NCBI RefSeq assembly: GCF_023015985.1
Contig: NZ_JALKAO010000001.1
Span: forward strand, 372,001-436,000
Source of the DNA: Marivita sp. S6314
GTDB lineage: Bacteria > Pseudomonadota > Alphaproteobacteria > Rhodobacterales > Rhodobacteraceae
Reading direction: 5' to 3'
Length of the DNA stretch: 64,000 bases
A program made the position numbers and the translations under genes. The notes beneath the pieces are model-generated. The model saw only the letters and a program-made list of their open reading frames with translations. It ran no database searches and had not been told where the DNA came from. Each line of letters starts with the position of its first letter. Position 1 is the stretch's first letter. Below, piece by piece: positions 1 through 11,160 of this stretch.

Positions 1-377
1 AGATGATCGCCCAGGCTTTCCAACAGGATGCCCGCGACCTTGCCACCGGACAAAAGCACGTCATTGGGCCATTTCAGCGTCAGCCCTTCAACCCGGCCCG
101 ACACCGCCACCAAGGCGTCATAAAGCGCCAAAGCCGCCACAAAGCTCCGCAAAGCCCGCGTCTCAGGCCCTTCGGTCATCGGCAAAACCAGGGTTGCTGC
201 GAAATTACCGGTCGGGTTCACCCATGCCCGCCCACGCCGACCGCGCGCGGCGGTCTGCGACAGGGCGCAAATCCATTTTGGGCCCGCCAACTCGCACGCC
301 TGACGCGCGGCTTCCAGCATGGTGCTGTCCACGTCCGCCAGCACCTGGCGGTCATATCCCGACGGCCAGCCTGTCAC
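1..377 (-). CDS. birA: biotin--[acetyl-CoA-carboxylase] ligase, 3' end outside window
   Basis: Reading leftward from a GTG start at 377, the frame contains the BirA biotinyl-AMP and substrate motifs: DVDSTMLEAAR, then AARGRRGRAWV, then KWPNDVLLSGGKVAGILLE just before the window edge. About 125 codons are visible and the C-terminal half is missing. There is no N-terminal helix-turn-helix, so this is a monofunctional ligase that attaches biotin to carboxylases such as the methylcrotonyl-CoA carboxylase encoded at 23343-26963. It follows the nuo operon on the same strand but lies beyond an intrinsic terminator (448-478), so it is probably transcribed separately or by read-through. The GTG start is inferred from conservation; the nearest purine-rich stretch is weak. 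Confidence 0.88.
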   Translation of the reverse strand, partial: MTGWPSGYDRQVLADVDSTMLEAARQACELAGPKWICALSQTAARGRRGRAWVNPTGNFAATLVLPMTEGPETRALRSFVAALALYDALVAVSGRVEGLTLKWPNDVLLSGGKVAGILLESLGDH

Positions 378-390
378 ACGATACCTGCAC

Positions 391-422
391 TTTCCTCTTG
401 CTCCAAATACCTCCGCCGGAGG
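391..422 (+). repeat. Intergenic repeat copy 1 (AAATACCTC family)
   Basis: A pyrimidine-rich arm is followed by CCAAATACCTC and a short palindrome (CCTCCGCCGGAGG). It sits between the birA start and the nuo terminator. Related copies lie at 25311-25357, 37277-37330, 37342-37391 and, more diverged, at 41851-41880 and 51413-51445, always in intergenic sequence. The function is unknown. Confidence 0.55.
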
Positions 423-447
423 CACCGCGTCCCGCGCAGCGGGGCGC

Positions 448-478
448 AAAAAACAAAGCGACGCGCCAAAGGCGCGTC
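448..478 (-). terminator. Rho-independent terminator of the nuo operon
   Basis: On the minus strand, 25 nt after the nuoN stop codon, a perfect 8-bp stem (GACGCGCC / GGCGCGTC, loop of three bases, 460-478) is followed by GCTTTGTTTTTT. The GC-rich stem with a U-run is a classic intrinsic terminator. It separates the complex I operon from birA. Confidence 0.85.
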
Positions 479-503
479 ACACTGTATCCAGGCTGAAGAC
501 AGC

Positions 504-1946
504 TTACTCGACAAGGGTCGCCGCAGCGGCTGCTGCCACACTCTCGATACCGAAAAGGTTCACGACACCCACCACCATGATAATCGCGCTCGCCATCAGC
601 ATGCCGTAGAGGACAGGAGACTTAACGCCATCCAGCGCATCGTCCCGCTCTTCGCCGAAATACATGTAGAACACGATCCGCAGGTAGTAGAACGCCCCGA
701 TCACCGACGCGATCACACCGGCAATGGCCAGCCACGCCAGCCCTGCCTCATAGGCGGCGCGCAATACGTAGAGCTTGCCAAAGAAGCCCACCAGCGGCGG
801 CACACCGGCAAGGCTGAAGAGCAGCACAAGCATCGCCAGCGCCTTGCCCGGCTCGCGCTTGGAGTACATGTTCAGCGACGCAATGTTCGACACCGGCTGC
901 CCGTCGCGTTCCATCGACAGGATAAAGGCAAAGGTGCCCACGTTCATCGTCACGTAGATCGCCATGTAAATCAGCATCGCCTGCACACCGAACGCCGTGC
1001 CCGCCGCGAGACCCATGAGCGCATACCCCATATGGGCAATGGACGAGAATGCCATCAGGCGCTTGATGTCGGTCTGCCCGATGGCCGCAACCGCACCCAA
1101 GAACATCGACAGCACAGACAGCAGGGCGATGACTTGTGACCAGTCGCTGACTGCGGCTCCAAAGGCGTCATGCATCACGCGGGCAAACAACGCCATCGCG
1201 GCCACTTTGGGGGCCGTGGCAAAGAACGCGGTCACAGGTGTGGGCGAGCCTTCATACACATCCGGCGTCCACATGTGGAACGGCACGGCCGATACCTTGA
1301 ACGCAAGGCCCGAGATAAGGAAGACCAGACCAAAGAGCAGCCCCAGCGACAGATCGCCATGCACCGCCGTCTGGATGATGCCCGAAAAGAGCGTTGTGCC
1401 GGAATAGCCGTAGACCAGCGACGCGCCATACAGCAGCAGACCGGAGGACAGCGCACCCAGGACGAAATACTTGAGACCGGCTTCGGTGGATTTCAGGCTG
1501 TCCCGACGCAATGACGCCACGACATACAAAGCCAGCGATTGCAGTTCCAACCCCATGTAAAGCGCCATCAGGTCGCCGGCGGAGACCATCATCATCATCC
1601 CCACTGTCGCCAGCGCGATCAGAAGCGGGTATTCAAACCGCAACAGACCTTTGCGCGTCATGTACCCTTCGGACATGAGCAGCACGGCAGCGGCGGACAC
1701 GAGGATCACGACCTTGGCAAAGCGGGCAAATCCGTCATCCACGAACATGCCGTTGAAGGCCACGTTGGTCCCGGACCCGTTCAGGCCGATCCACACCGCC
1801 AGCGCAAGCAGCAGCGCCGATGTGACCCAGACCAAAAGCGACGCCGCCCCGTCTTTCACAGTGTAAACCGCGCCCAGAAGCGCCAGCATTGCGTAAACGG
1901 CCAGAACGATCTCTGGCAGGATGACCATCAGATCTGCGGACAGCAT
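504..1946 (-). CDS. nuoN: NADH-quinone oxidoreductase subunit N
   Basis: This 480-aa protein is hydrophobic throughout, with about 14 membrane helices, and is one of the three antiporter-like proton-pumping subunits of the complex I membrane arm. The conserved antiporter core is visible as [20 protein letters not shown] with the key lysine in KVSAVPFH, and as [16 protein letters not shown]. Length is normal for alphaproteobacterial NuoN. It is the last subunit gene of the operon, 12 nt after nuoM, and a strong intrinsic terminator follows it. Confidence 0.97.
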   Translation of the reverse strand: MLSADLMVILPEIVLAVYAMLALLGAVYTVKDGAASLLVWVTSALLLALAVWIGLNGSGTNVAFNGMFVDDGFARFAKVVILVSAAAVLLMSEGYMTRKGLLRFEYPLLIALATVGMMMMVSAGDLMALYMGLELQSLALYVVASLRRDSLKSTEAGLKYFVLGALSSGLLLYGASLVYGYSGTTLFSGIIQTAVHGDLSLGLLFGLVFLISGLAFKVSAVPFHMWTPDVYEGSPTPVTAFFATAPKVAAMALFARVMHDAFGAAVSDWSQVIALLSVLSMFLGAVAAIGQTDIKRLMAFSSIAHMGYALMGLAAGTAFGVQAMLIYMAIYVTMNVGTFAFILSMERDGQPVSNIASLNMYSKREPGKALAMLVLLFSLAGVPPLVGFFGKLYVLRAAYEAGLAWLAIAGVIASVIGAFYYLRIVFYMYFGEERDDALDGVKSPVLYGMLMASAIIMVVGVVNLFGIESVAAAAAATLVE

Positions 1947-1958
1947 ATCTGCGCCCCC

Positions 1959-3506
1959 TTAGTGGTTCACAGCAACTTGCGTGACGGCCGATGGGGCCTC
2001 CGCAAGGGCTGTCTGGTAGTTGGAAACAAGCGCCTCGACCGACGGCCCGATCGTATCAAGGATCGGGGCCGGATAAACGCCAAAGAGGATCGTCGCGATC
2101 ACCAGCGGCGCAAAGATCGCACGCTCGCGGCGGGACATGTCGGTGATGGTCTTCAGGCTTTCCTTGATCAGGTCGCCCATGACCACCCGACGGTAGAGCC
2201 AGAGCGCATAAGCAGCCGACAGAATGACACCGGACGTGGCGAACAGGGCCACCCATGTGTTGACCTGGAAGATACCGACCAGCGTCAGGAATTCACCGAT
2301 GAACCCCGAGGTGCCCGGAAGGCCCACATTCGCCATGGTGAACAGCATGAAGATCAGCGCATAGGCCGGCATCCGGTTCACCAGACCGCCATAGGCGTCG
2401 ATGTCCCGCGTGTGCATCCGGTCGTAGATCACCCCGACGCAGAGGAAGAGCGCACCCGAGATGAAGCCGTGGCTGATCATCTGGAAGATCGCGCCGTCGA
2501 TCCCCTGCTGGTTGCCCGCGAAGATCCCCATAGTGACGTAACCCATATGCGCGACGGATGAATAAGCGATCAGCTTTTTCATGTCTTCCTGCACCAGCGC
2601 CACCAGCGAGGTGTAGACAATCGCAATGACCGACATCCACAGGATCAGCGGCGTGAGAACATCCGCCCCCACCGGGAACATCGGCAGGCTGAAGCGCAGG
2701 AATCCGTAGCCGCCCATCTTCAACAGGATCGCCGCCAGAACCACGGACCCGGCTGTTGGGGCCTGAACGTGGGCATCGGGCAACCAGGTGTGCACCGGCC
2801 ACATCGGCATCTTCACGGCAAAAGACGCAAAGAAGGCGATGAAGAGCAGTGTCTGCAAGCCACCGACAATCTGCACGCCAAGGATGCTGAACGTCTCGGA
2901 CCCGAACTGGTGAGTCATCAACTGTTCGATATCTGTTGTGCCCGCGTCGGCAAACATACCGACCATCGCCACCAGCATCAGCACCGACCCAAGGAAGGTG
3001 TAGAGGAAGAACTTGAACGATGCGTAAATGCGGTTCGCGCCACCCCAGATGCCGATGATCAGGAACATTGGAATAAGGCCCGCTTCGAAGAACAGGTAGA
3101 ACAGCACCAGATCCAGCGCCATGAACACGCCAAGCATCAGCGTTTCCAGAAGCAGGAAGGCAATCATGTATTCCTTCACGCGGTGCTTCACGTCCCAGGA
3201 CGCCGCGATCACCAGAGGCATCATAAACGTGGTGAGCATCACAAACAGCACTGAGATGCCGTCAACACCCATCTTGTACTGCAGGCCCAGCAGCCATTCC
3301 ACTTCTTCCACCATCTGGAAGCCGGTGTTCTGCGGGTCGAACTGGAACAGGATGAAGAGCGAGATCAGGAACGTCGCGCTTGTCGCGATCAGCGACAGCC
3401 ATTTGGCATTCTTGTTCGCCGCCTCGTCGTCGCCCCGAAGGAAGACCAGCAGAATAACGGCTGCCAGCATCGGCAGGAACGTAACAATGGAAAGCAAGTT
3501 ATCCAT
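1959..3506 (-). CDS. nuoM: NADH-quinone oxidoreductase subunit M
   Basis: A 515-aa multi-spanning antiporter-like subunit of complex I. Diagnostic sequence includes [20 protein letters not shown] and [17 protein letters not shown], with the conserved membrane lysines of the proton channel. I start it at the ATG at 3506, which overlaps the nuoL stop by one base (TGATG), rather than ten codons upstream inside nuoL, because NuoM proteins begin close to [12 protein letters not shown] and the one-base overlap implies translational coupling. It lies between nuoL and nuoN in the usual order. Confidence 0.97.
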   Translation of the reverse strand: MDNLLSIVTFLPMLAAVILLVFLRGDDEAANKNAKWLSLIATSATFLISLFILFQFDPQNTGFQMVEEVEWLLGLQYKMGVDGISVLFVMLTTFMMPLVIAASWDVKHRVKEYMIAFLLLETLMLGVFMALDLVLFYLFFEAGLIPMFLIIGIWGGANRIYASFKFFLYTFLGSVLMLVAMVGMFADAGTTDIEQLMTHQFGSETFSILGVQIVGGLQTLLFIAFFASFAVKMPMWPVHTWLPDAHVQAPTAGSVVLAAILLKMGGYGFLRFSLPMFPVGADVLTPLILWMSVIAIVYTSLVALVQEDMKKLIAYSSVAHMGYVTMGIFAGNQQGIDGAIFQMISHGFISGALFLCVGVIYDRMHTRDIDAYGGLVNRMPAYALIFMLFTMANVGLPGTSGFIGEFLTLVGIFQVNTWVALFATSGVILSAAYALWLYRRVVMGDLIKESLKTITDMSRRERAIFAPLVIATILFGVYPAPILDTIGPSVEALVSNYQTALAEAPSAVTQVAVNH

Positions 3507-5578
3507 CAGTGGGCTCCTCCGCTCAGCGTCATCCAAGTGATCAGGGCTGCAATGCCGATCACCATGAAGAAGGCGTATGTAAAGATGTAACCGGACTGGG
3601 CCTTGCCAGCGAGGCGCGTGAGCATCGGGATGAAGCCCATGGCGACGCCGTTCAGCGACCCGTCAATGACATTGCCATCCCCGCGTTTCCATAGAAGACG
3701 ACCCACAGCGGACGCTGGCTTGACGAAGATGAAATCGTAGATCTCGTCAAAGTACCACTTGTTCAAAAGGAACTGGTACAGCGGGCGCTGGTTCTCGGCC
3801 AGACGCTTCGGGATCGACGGGTCACGGATGTAGAACACATAGGCGGTGCCCAGACCGATCAGCATCGCAATGAACGGGCTGAGTTTGACCCATGTCGGCA
3901 CGTAATGCGCCTCGTGCAGGATGGTGTTTTCCGGAGCGATATAGATCGCGGCCTCACCCGGTGCGTTTTCCATCACGTAGTGCAGTTCCGACGCCTTCGG
4001 GCTGCGCTCTGCCACTTGTTCGACAAGCTCTGCCGTGGGTTCGCCGTAGGTGCCGCCGAAGAATTTGACGACCTCGTTCACCTTGCCAAAGAAGCTGCCG
4101 TACCAGATCGCGCCAGCAAAGACCGCACCCAGCGCCAGCACACCCAGCGGGATCAGCATGACCTTGGGGCTTTCATGCGCGTGCTCATGCGTATGCTTGT
4201 CGCCGCGCGGTTTGCCGTAGAAGGTCATGAACATCAGCCGCCAGCTGTAGAAGCTGGTGAACAGCGCCGCGATAACCAGCATCCAGAACGCGTAGCCCAT
4301 CGGGCCAGCCGCGTAGGCGCTCTCGATCACCGCATCCTTGGACGCAAACCCGGCAAATCCGATCCAGCCGGTCAGCGGGATACCCACGCCGGTGATCGCC
4401 AGCGTGCCGATCATCATTGCCCAGAAGGTGTAGGGGATTTTCTTCCGCAGACCGCCGTAATTCCGCATGTCCTGCTCGTGGTGCATCGCGTGGATCACGG
4501 ACCCTGCCCCAAGGAACAACATCGCCTTGAAGAACGCGTGTGTGAACAGGTGGAACATCGCGACCGAGTAGACGCCAACGCCCGCGGCGACGAACATGTA
4601 GCCCAGTTGTGAACACGTCGAATAGGCGATCACGCGTTTGATGTCGTTTTGCACAAGGCCAACTGTGGCCGCGAAGAACGCGGTCGATGCGCCGACGAAG
4701 GTGACAAAGGCCATCGCTTCGGGGGCGTATTCCATGATTGGTGACATACGGCACACAAGGAACACACCCGCCGTCACCATTGTGGCCGCGTGGATCAGAG
4801 CCGACACAGGCGTCGGTCCTTCCATCGCGTCGGGCAGCCATGTGTGCAGGAACAATTGCGCAGATTTGCCCATTGCCCCGATGAAGAGCAGGAAGGCAAT
4901 CAGGTTCGCCGCGTTCCAGTCCGTCCAGAGGAAGGTCAACTGCGTTTCCGCCAGCGTGGGCGCGTAGGCGAAGATGTCGTCAAAGCGGACCGAGTCCACG
5001 ATGAAGTAGATCGCGAAGATGCCCAGCAGGAAGCCGAAATCGCCCACACGGTTGACGACAAACGCCTTGATCGCGGCGGCATTGGCGCTTGGCTTGCGGT
5101 AGTAGAACCCGATCAGAAGGTAAGACGCGACGCCCACGCCTTCCCAGCCGAAGAACATCTGAATCAGGTTATCGGACGTCACGAGCATCAGCATCGCGAA
5201 GGTGAAGAACGACAGGTAGGCAAAGAAGCGCGGCTTGTAGCTTTCGCCTTCTTTCCACTGGGGATCGCCCTCCATGTAGCCGAAGCTGTAGAGGTGCACC
5301 AAAGCCGAGACCGTGGTGATCACGATCAGCATGATCGCCGTCAGACGGTCCAGCCGGATCGCCCATTCGGTGCTCAGCGTACCGGATTCGATCCAGCGCA
5401 GGATGTTGATGGTTTCCGTGACGCCGTCATGGGTCAGGAACACGATCCAGGACAAGGCAGCGGCCAGGAACAGGAAGCCCGTCGCGACCCACTGCGCGGC
5501 GGTCTCTCCGATGAATTTCCAGCCGAACCCGCAAAGCAGAGCGCCGACAAGCGGGGAAAACAGAATTAGCGTTTCCAT
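3506..5578 (-). CDS. nuoL: NADH-quinone oxidoreductase subunit L
   Basis: This 690-aa protein is the distal antiporter-like subunit of the complex I membrane arm, including the long C-terminal lateral helix region. Motifs include [38 protein letters not shown] and [20 protein letters not shown] histidine-rich loop ([14 protein letters not shown]) near residue 445 precedes the last third, where related proteins have the amphipathic helix. The start ATG is 4 nt downstream of the nuoK stop. Length is typical for Rhodobacterales. Confidence 0.97.
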   Translation of the reverse strand: METLILFSPLVGALLCGFGWKFIGETAAQWVATGFLFLAAALSWIVFLTHDGVTETINILRWIESGTLSTEWAIRLDRLTAIMLIVITTVSALVHLYSFGYMEGDPQWKEGESYKPRFFAYLSFFTFAMLMLVTSDNLIQMFFGWEGVGVASYLLIGFYYRKPSANAAAIKAFVVNRVGDFGFLLGIFAIYFIVDSVRFDDIFAYAPTLAETQLTFLWTDWNAANLIAFLLFIGAMGKSAQLFLHTWLPDAMEGPTPVSALIHAATMVTAGVFLVCRMSPIMEYAPEAMAFVTFVGASTAFFAATVGLVQNDIKRVIAYSTCSQLGYMFVAAGVGVYSVAMFHLFTHAFFKAMLFLGAGSVIHAMHHEQDMRNYGGLRKKIPYTFWAMMIGTLAITGVGIPLTGWIGFAGFASKDAVIESAYAAGPMGYAFWMLVIAALFTSFYSWRLMFMTFYGKPRGDKHTHEHAHESPKVMLIPLGVLALGAVFAGAIWYGSFFGKVNEVVKFFGGTYGEPTAELVEQVAERSPKASELHYVMENAPGEAAIYIAPENTILHEAHYVPTWVKLSPFIAMLIGLGTAYVFYIRDPSIPKRLAENQRPLYQFLLNKWYFDEIYDFIFVKPASAVGRLLWKRGDGNVIDGSLNGVAMGFIPMLTRLAGKAQSGYIFTYAFFMVIGIAALITWMTLSGGAH

Positions 5579-5582
5579 CGGA

Positions 5583-5888
5583 TCAGCCCTTCATCACGTT
5601 GACATCTTCAACCGCGATGGAGCCACGGTTGCGGAAGAAACAGACAAGGATCGCAAGGCCAATCGCGGCTTCAGCCGCGGCAACCGTCAGGACGAACAGG
5701 GTAAACACCTGCCCCACCAGATCACCCAGAAAGCTGGAGAACGCGACAAGGTTGATGTTCACCGCCAACAGCATCAATTCGATGCTCATCAGCAGGATGA
5801 TCACGTTCTTGCGGTTCAGGAACAGCCCGAAAATCCCGATCACGAACAGCACTGCTGCCACTGTCAGGTAATGCTCTAGTCCTATCAT
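5583..5888 (-). CDS. nuoK: NADH-quinone oxidoreductase subunit K
   Basis: A 101-aa, three-helix membrane subunit of complex I. It begins [15 protein letters not shown] and contains the conserved helix-2 glutamate in [18 protein letters not shown] plus the second carboxylate in [14 protein letters not shown], both part of the E-channel. A GTG lies one codon upstream, but the ATG at 5888 has a GGAGGG ribosome binding site at 5-nt spacing and matches known NuoK N-termini. Between it and nuoJ is a 95-nt spacer with two hairpins. Confidence 0.96.
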   Translation of the reverse strand: MIGLEHYLTVAAVLFVIGIFGLFLNRKNVIILLMSIELMLLAVNINLVAFSSFLGDLVGQVFTLFVLTVAAAEAAIGLAILVCFFRNRGSIAVEDVNVMKG

Positions 5889-5898
5889 CACGTCCCTC

Positions 5899-5952
5899 CG
5901 GGGTGTGCCCCGTCGTTATCTTTGTTCGTCATGCGCCCCGGTTTGATCCGGG
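5899..5952. repeat. Two hairpins in the nuoJ-nuoK spacer
   Basis: Two inverted repeats fill most of the 95-nt gap between nuoJ and nuoK: CGGGG-TGTG-CCCCG (5899-5912) and CCCGG-TTTGAT-CCGGG (5937-5952). The second, inside GTCATGCGCCCCGGTTTGAT, resembles palindromic intergenic repeats common in alphaproteobacterial genomes. The first ends just before the nuoK ribosome binding site. They may mark an inserted repeat or an mRNA processing or stability element; neither is followed by a U-run. Confidence 0.5.
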
Positions 5953-5983
5953 ACTTCTTGGATTGGCCGGACGGCCGAGTTGC

Positions 5984-6586
5984 TCAGAGCCCCTGCCCCG
6001 GTTTCACGTCTTTCAGTTCCATCGCCTTGGCCGGATCACGGTACATCTGCGCCAGCACGTTCTGGCGCTTCACATCCGACCGGTGGCGCAGCGTCAGAAC
6101 AATCGCGCCGATCATGGCAACCAACAGGATCAGGCCCGCAAGCTGGAACAGCAGGAAGTACTGGTCATAGAGGATCAGCCCCAGTGCTTCGGTGTTGTGC
6201 CGATCCACCGGCACCACCTGCGCCCGCAGCCCTTCAGCCGCCGCGTTGCTTTCCCATGCGCCAAACGCCAGCGCAAACTGCATCAGGATGACAACGCCGA
6301 TGAGCAAGGCAAGCGGCACATAGCGCGCCATCTCGGCCTTCAGCTCGGCGAAATCCACGTCGAGCATCATCACCACAAACAGGAACAATACAGCGACCGC
6401 GCCGACATAGACGATGACCAGAAGCATCGCCACAAACTCGGCCCCCAGAAGGACGAACAGCCCCGCAGAGGACAGGAATGCCAGGATCAACCACAGCACC
6501 GAATGCACCGGGTTGCGGCTGATCACCGTGAACAGCCCGCCTGCGATTGTCGACAGGGCAAAGAGGTAGAAGGCAAAGACACTCAT
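5984..6586 (-). CDS. nuoJ: NADH-quinone oxidoreductase subunit J
   Basis: A 200-aa membrane subunit of complex I with five predicted helices, beginning [17 protein letters not shown]. It has the family signature [16 protein letters not shown] and the helix-3 segment [20 protein letters not shown], which includes the pi-bulge region. The reading frame is open further upstream, but the ATG at 6586 overlaps the stop of the preceding CMD-like gene by 4 nt (ATGA), which fits translational coupling and the normal NuoJ length. Confidence 0.96.
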   Translation of the reverse strand: MSVFAFYLFALSTIAGGLFTVISRNPVHSVLWLILAFLSSAGLFVLLGAEFVAMLLVIVYVGAVAVLFLFVVMMLDVDFAELKAEMARYVPLALLIGVVILMQFALAFGAWESNAAAEGLRAQVVPVDRHNTEALGLILYDQYFLLFQLAGLILLVAMIGAIVLTLRHRSDVKRQNVLAQMYRDPAKAMELKDVKPGQGL

Positions 6587-6993
6587 GTCTCGTCGTCCTT
6601 TTTGTCGTCTTCCATGACCTCGCGGGCCAATTCCATGGCGCGGGTCATGGCGGGGATGCCAGCAAACATCGACATCTGGGCGATGGTTTCGGCAATTTCG
6701 TCTTTCGTGGCGCCGGCGGCCAAGGCATGGCGCACCGTCATGCGCACCTGCGTGTCCGCCTGTGCACCCTGCATCGTCAGCCCGGCAAGCGTCAGCAACA
6801 GGCGTGTCTTGGCGTCCAGCCCGTCTTTGCTGATGCCCTTGCCAAACCACATTTCCATGGCGTCTTTGCCCATGGTTGGCCACATCTTTTCAAACCCCTT
6901 GGGGTCAAACGATGTCAGCGCCGGATTGAAAGCTTTCGCCATCTCCTGCGCCTGCGCCATCATCAGCTCAAAAGGGGTTTTCGCGTCGCTCAT
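6583..6993 (-). CDS. Carboxymuconolactone decarboxylase-family protein inside nuo
   Basis: This 136-aa soluble protein has the CMD/AhpD-like helical fold signature ([16 protein letters not shown], then [37 protein letters not shown], residues about 63-120). It contains no cysteine, so it cannot be an AhpD-type CxxC thiol peroxidase and is closer to the gamma-carboxymuconolactone decarboxylase branch. It overlaps the nuoI stop and the nuoJ start by 4 nt each, so it must be co-translated with complex I. No complex I role is established for it. Assembly factor or metabolic enzyme are both possible. Confidence 0.85.
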   Translation of the reverse strand: MSDAKTPFELMMAQAQEMAKAFNPALTSFDPKGFEKMWPTMGKDAMEMWFGKGISKDGLDAKTRLLLTLAGLTMQGAQADTQVRMTVRHALAAGATKDEIAETIAQMSMFAGIPAMTRAMELAREVMEDDKKDDET

Positions 6994-7484
6994 CGGTAGG
7001 GCGCATCCAGTTCGAGGTTGCGGGCAATCTCGGCTTCCCAGCGTTCACCGTTGTCCAGCAACTTTTGCTTGTCGTAGAACAGCTCTTCGCGGGTCTCGGT
7101 CGCGAATTCGAAATTCGGACCTTCGACAATCGCGTCCACCGGACAAGCTTCCTGGCAGAAGCCACAGTAGATGCACTTCGTCATGTCGATGTCATAGCGC
7201 GTGGTCCGACGGCTGCCGTCGTCGCGCGGTTCGGCATCGATGGTGATCGCCTGCGCCGGGCAGATTGCCTCGCACAGCTTGCAGGCAATGCAACGTTCCT
7301 CGCCGTTCGGATAGCGGCGCAGCGCATGTTCACCGCGGAAACGAGGGCTCAGCGGCCCCTTTTCATGCGGGTAGTTCAGCGTTGCTTTTGGCCCAAAGAA
7401 GTACTTCAGACCAAGCTTCATGCCCTGGTAGAAGTCCTGCAGCAGGAAGTATTTTGCCGCGCGGCCGTAGTCGATCTGCGTCAT
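6990..7484 (-). CDS. nuoI: NADH-quinone oxidoreductase subunit I, 2x[4Fe-4S]
   Basis: A 164-aa ferredoxin-like subunit carrying clusters N6a and N6b. Both ligand sets are present: [12 protein letters not shown] near residue 60 and [12 protein letters not shown] near residue 100. The N-terminal part ([22 protein letters not shown]) is the amphipathic segment that seats NuoI on the membrane arm. The start lies 11 nt downstream of the nuoH stop, and the gene ends in a 4-nt overlap with the CMD-like gene. Confidence 0.97.
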   Translation of the reverse strand: MTQIDYGRAAKYFLLQDFYQGMKLGLKYFFGPKATLNYPHEKGPLSPRFRGEHALRRYPNGEERCIACKLCEAICPAQAITIDAEPRDDGSRRTTRYDIDMTKCIYCGFCQEACPVDAIVEGPNFEFATETREELFYDKQKLLDNGERWEAEIARNLELDAPYR

Positions 7485-7495
7485 CCCTACTCTCC

Positions 7496-8524
7496 TTATA
7501 CCCAGCGCGCGAATGCGCCCCAGAACCAGTCAAACTTGGCCGCGAAGGCCACGAACACGACCCAGACAAGGCTGAATGGCAGGAACACTTTCCAACCCAG
7601 ACGCATCAACTGGTCGTAGCGGTAGCGTGGTGTGATCGCCTTCACCATCGCGAAGATGAAGAAGAAGAAGGCCATTTTGGCCACCATCCAAAGCGCGCCG
7701 TCCGGCAGTCCTGGAATGGGCGACAGCCAGCCACCGAAGAACAGCAGCGATGTCAGCGCACACATCAGGAAGATGGCGATGTATTCCCCGGCCATGAACA
7801 GCAGGAACGGCGTGGACGAGTATTCCACCTGATAACCCGCCACAAGTTCGGATTCCGCTTCGGGAAGGTCAAACGGCGGGCGATTGGTTTCCGCCAAGGC
7901 GCTGATAAAGAACAGGAACACCATCGGGAAATGCGGCAGCCAGTACCAAGAGAAGAACCCGTAAGCGCCGTCCTGCGCACGGACGATATCGCCGAAATTC
8001 AAAGACCCGGTCGAAATGATCACACCAATGATGATCAGACCGATGGAGACTTCGTACGAAATCATCTGCGCGGCAGAGCGCAGCGATCCAAGGAACGGGT
8101 ATTTGGAGTTCGATGCCCAACCGCCCATGATCACGCCGTAAACCTCAAGCGAGGAGACGGCAAAGACGTACAGGATGGCGACGTTGATGTCCGACAATAC
8201 CCAGGTGTCATTGAACGGGATCACCGCCCATGCGATCATCGCCAGAACAAAGGATGTCATCGGCGCCAGCATGAAGACCGGCTTGTCGGCGCCGGCGGGC
8301 ACAACGACTTCCTTGACGACGTATTTCAGCGCATCCGCCACCGTTTGTAGCAGGCCATACGCCCCCACAACGTTCGGACCGCGCCGCATCTGGACCGCGG
8401 CCCAGATTTTGCGGTCGCCATAGACGAGGAAGAGAAGGCTGACCATGACGAAACCCAGTACCGCAAGGCACTGTGCAACGATGATCACGCCGATCCCTAG
8501 GGGGGTGGTAAAGAAGTCAGCCAT
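7496..8524 (-). CDS. nuoH: NADH-quinone oxidoreductase subunit H
   Basis: A 342-aa membrane subunit that forms much of the quinone-binding chamber of complex I. Conserved loops are visible: [20 protein letters not shown] (first cytosolic loop), [20 protein letters not shown] (third loop, with its conserved acidic residues) and [15 protein letters not shown] start one codon earlier is possible, but the ATG at 8524 has GAGG at 5-nt spacing and gives the usual MADFF N-terminus. Confidence 0.96.
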   Translation of the reverse strand: MADFFTTPLGIGVIIVAQCLAVLGFVMVSLLFLVYGDRKIWAAVQMRRGPNVVGAYGLLQTVADALKYVVKEVVVPAGADKPVFMLAPMTSFVLAMIAWAVIPFNDTWVLSDINVAILYVFAVSSLEVYGVIMGGWASNSKYPFLGSLRSAAQMISYEVSIGLIIIGVIISTGSLNFGDIVRAQDGAYGFFSWYWLPHFPMVFLFFISALAETNRPPFDLPEAESELVAGYQVEYSSTPFLLFMAGEYIAIFLMCALTSLLFFGGWLSPIPGLPDGALWMVAKMAFFFFIFAMVKAITPRYRYDQLMRLGWKVFLPFSLVWVVFVAFAAKFDWFWGAFARWV

Positions 8525-8531
8525 CACGTCC

Positions 8532-8933
8532 TCAAACCATCGGTATTCCGTTTTCTACGCAAGAGGCGGAGACGACTTCAGCATCAATCTTCCGCACTCC
8601 ACGGGGTAGCGCCGGCGAGATGGTGTAAACCGCATCTCCTCGCCACAGACCACCCTCTTCGTAAACATTTGTGCGCAAATGCCGCGCAAAGCCGTAGCCC
8701 CGGATCAGGGCATACTGGGCCGCTGCACAGCGCGCATAGTCTTCCACGTCCTCGCTGCTGCGGGCACCGCGCATCGCGACATCGAACTTGACCAGATCGC
8801 CATCCAGAAGCGTCGTGTCGACGCCTTCGTATGCTGGGGCAAATGGCAGATTGGCAGGCGGCGGCACGTCACAGGCCGACAACCCACCCAGCATCATCAA
8901 AGCCACCGGAGATATGCTCGCCATTCGGCGCAT
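8532..8933 (-). CDS. Putative lipoprotein between nuoG and nuoH
   Basis: A 133-aa protein with a short signal peptide and a lipobox (GGLSAC, cysteine at about residue 21), so it is probably a lipid-anchored periplasmic protein. The mature part has two further cysteines (RCAAA and ASCVEN) that could form a disulphide. I do not recognise a family with known function. It starts 5 nt after nuoG and ends 7 nt before nuoH, so it is transcribed and probably translated with complex I. Paracoccus and Rhodobacter nuo clusters are known to carry unidentified reading frames, and this is one of that kind. Confidence 0.8.
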   Translation of the reverse strand: MRRMASISPVALMMLGGLSACDVPPPANLPFAPAYEGVDTTLLDGDLVKFDVAMRGARSSEDVEDYARCAAAQYALIRGYGFARHLRTNVYEEGGLWRGDAVYTISPALPRGVRKIDAEVVSASCVENGIPMV

Positions 8934-8938
8934 CCCGC

Positions 8939-10963
8939 CTACTCCGCCGCGATCTTTGTGTCCTTGCGGGCTTTCACACCCGCCGACAATTCCGCCATCA
9001 GGCTACTGGCCCGGGCAATCGGATTGGTCAGGTAGAAATCGCGGATCGCATTGCGGAAATCCGCATCCCCGAGTGTGCCCACCGGTTCGGCCTGCCAGTG
9101 ATTTTCCGGCACCGTGTCGATCTTGGCCAGATGCGGTGCGTCCGCAACCAGCGCCTGCCGCAGCTGTGCCAGACTGTCGAAGGGCAGTGTGGCCCCCAAT
9201 TCCGCAGACAGCGCCCGCAGGATCGCCCAGTTTTCCTTGGCCTCACCCGGCGCAAAGCTCGCGCGCAAAGCCAGTTGCGGGCGTCCCTCGGTGTTTACGA
9301 ACAGCCCCTGTTCTTCGGTATAAGCAGCGCCCGGAAGAATGATGTCGGCGCGGTGTGCGCCCCGGTCGCCATGCGACCCCTGGTAAATCACAAACGGCCC
9401 GTCCGCGATCTCCACCTCGTCCGCGCCAAGGTTGTAGATCACCTCGGCTCCGTCGATGGCCGCATCCATACCGCCGTCTGTGGTGCACCCTGCATCCATC
9501 GCGCCAACGCGGCCTGCGGCTGTATGCAGGACCATGAATTTCGACCCCGAACGCTCTGCCATCTGTTGCGCAGCCGCCAGAACCGCCGCGCCATCGGCTT
9601 CGCGCAGCGCGCCTTGGCCGACAATCACGATGGTGTTCTTGTCGTCGCGCGTCTCATCCGACACACCTTTGTCGATCATCGCCTGCAACGCGGCGCGGTC
9701 GGTTCCGGCATGATGATACTCATAAGTCAGATCAACCGCTTCGCCGATCAAAGCAACATCTGCCCCCGCCGCCCACGCTTTGCGAATGCGCGCGTTCAAA
9801 ACGGGCGCTTCCTCACGGGGGTTGGTGCCGATCAGCAGAATCATGTCTGCCGTGTCGATGTCTTCGATGGCGGCAGTGCCGACATAGCCAGACCGGTTAC
9901 CCGCAGGCAATTTTGCCCCATCGGTGCGGCATTCGACGTTTCCGCCCTGCCCCTCGATCAACTGCTTGAGCGCAAATGCGGCCTCGGTCGGGACCAGATC
10001 ACCCACGAGACCGGCAAGTTTCTTGCCCTTCATCGCAGCGGCGGCTTTGGTCAGCGCTTCGTCCCATCCGGCCGGGCGCAGTTTGCCATTTTCGCGCACA
10101 TAGGGGCGATCAAGGCGCTGCTTGCGCAGACCGTCCCAGACAAAGCGGGTTTTGTCGGAAATCCACTCTTCGTTCACGCCATCATGGTTGCGCGGCAGGA
10201 ACCGCATCACTTCGCGGCCCTTGGTGTCAACGCGGATGTTCGATCCCAGCGCATCCATCACGTCGATAGATTCGGTTTTGGTCAGCTCCCACGGACGCGC
10301 GGTAAAGGCATACGGTTTGGACACCAAAGCCCCTACCGGGCACAAATCAATGATATTGCCCTGCAGGTTGGAATTGAGTGTCTCGCCCAGATAGCTGGTG
10401 ATTTCACTGTCTTCGCCACGACCGGTCTGCCCCATCTGGGTGATACCGGCCACCTCGGTCGTAAACCGGACGCAGCGGGTGCAGGAAATGCAGCGCGTCA
10501 TGTGGGTCTCAACCAGCGGGCCAAGATCAAGATCGTCCACCGCGCGCTTGGGTTCGCGGAAGCGGCTGAAATCCACCCCGTAGGCCATCGCCTGATCCTG
10601 AAGATCGCATTCGCCACCCTGATCACAGATCGGGCAATCCAGCGGGTGGTTGATGAGCAGAAACTCCATCACGCCTTCACGGGCTTTTTTGACCATCGGC
10701 GAATTGGTTTTCACAACCGGAGGCTGGCCTTCCGGACCGGGGCGCAGATCCCTGACCTGCATCGCGCAGGACGCCGCAGGCTTGGGCGGACCTCCCACCA
10801 CTTCGACCAGACACATCCGGCAATTGCCCGCGATGCTGAGACGTTCATGGTAGCAGAAGCGCGGCACTTCGATCCCGGCCTGTTCACAGGCCTGGATGAG
10901 CGTCATCGCACCATCCACCTCTACCTCGGTCTCATCAATGATGATCTTGCGCAAGTCAGACAT
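8939..10963 (-). CDS. nuoG: NADH-quinone oxidoreductase subunit G
   Basis: A 674-aa peripheral-arm subunit. The N-terminal ferredoxin domain has the [2Fe-2S] ligands C37, C48, C51 and C66. Next come the His/Cys cluster N5 ligands in [17 protein letters not shown] and the N4 ligands in [10 protein letters not shown] and CPVGAL. The C-terminal two thirds is a molybdopterin-oxidoreductase-like domain that lacks the cofactor site, as usual in complex I. The start ATG and the [17 protein letters not shown]-terminus fit alphaproteobacterial NuoG. About 200 nt without a recognised gene separate it from the DUF5333-like gene upstream. Confidence 0.97.
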   Translation of the reverse strand: MSDLRKIIIDETEVEVDGAMTLIQACEQAGIEVPRFCYHERLSIAGNCRMCLVEVVGGPPKPAASCAMQVRDLRPGPEGQPPVVKTNSPMVKKAREGVMEFLLINHPLDCPICDQGGECDLQDQAMAYGVDFSRFREPKRAVDDLDLGPLVETHMTRCISCTRCVRFTTEVAGITQMGQTGRGEDSEITSYLGETLNSNLQGNIIDLCPVGALVSKPYAFTARPWELTKTESIDVMDALGSNIRVDTKGREVMRFLPRNHDGVNEEWISDKTRFVWDGLRKQRLDRPYVRENGKLRPAGWDEALTKAAAAMKGKKLAGLVGDLVPTEAAFALKQLIEGQGGNVECRTDGAKLPAGNRSGYVGTAAIEDIDTADMILLIGTNPREEAPVLNARIRKAWAAGADVALIGEAVDLTYEYHHAGTDRAALQAMIDKGVSDETRDDKNTIVIVGQGALREADGAAVLAAAQQMAERSGSKFMVLHTAAGRVGAMDAGCTTDGGMDAAIDGAEVIYNLGADEVEIADGPFVIYQGSHGDRGAHRADIILPGAAYTEEQGLFVNTEGRPQLALRASFAPGEAKENWAILRALSAELGATLPFDSLAQLRQALVADAPHLAKIDTVPENHWQAEPVGTLGDADFRNAIRDFYLTNPIARASSLMAELSAGVKARKDTKIAAE

Positions 10964-11160
10964 GCCCGAGCCCTTTGTTCCCTTTTGGCTGGCGTAGTCG
11001 ATGCCGCGGCAAATCGGCGATCGGCTGACGTCGCCCGCGTTTTAGCGCGGGTCAAACGAATAGGCCAGACGCTGGACGCAAAAGAAAACAGGAAATATCG
11101 ACGCGGGGGCGGACACTTGGCCAAAGGACCAAATGCCGCAACACCGAATTGTCATGTGGT

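Noticed and set aside
3-1139. Long plus-strand frame of 378 codons opposite birA and nuoN
   Set aside because: It is rich in His, Arg and Gln with no recognisable motif and is antisense to genes with clear family signatures. High-GC genomes give many such shadow frames.
6583-6993. AhpD-type peroxidase assignment for the CMD protein
   Set aside because: The protein has no cysteine, so the CxxC active site is absent.
10921-11124. Small minus-strand frame between nuoG and the DUF5333-like gene
   Set aside because: It overlaps the nuoG start out of frame, is basic and featureless, and has no ribosome binding site.
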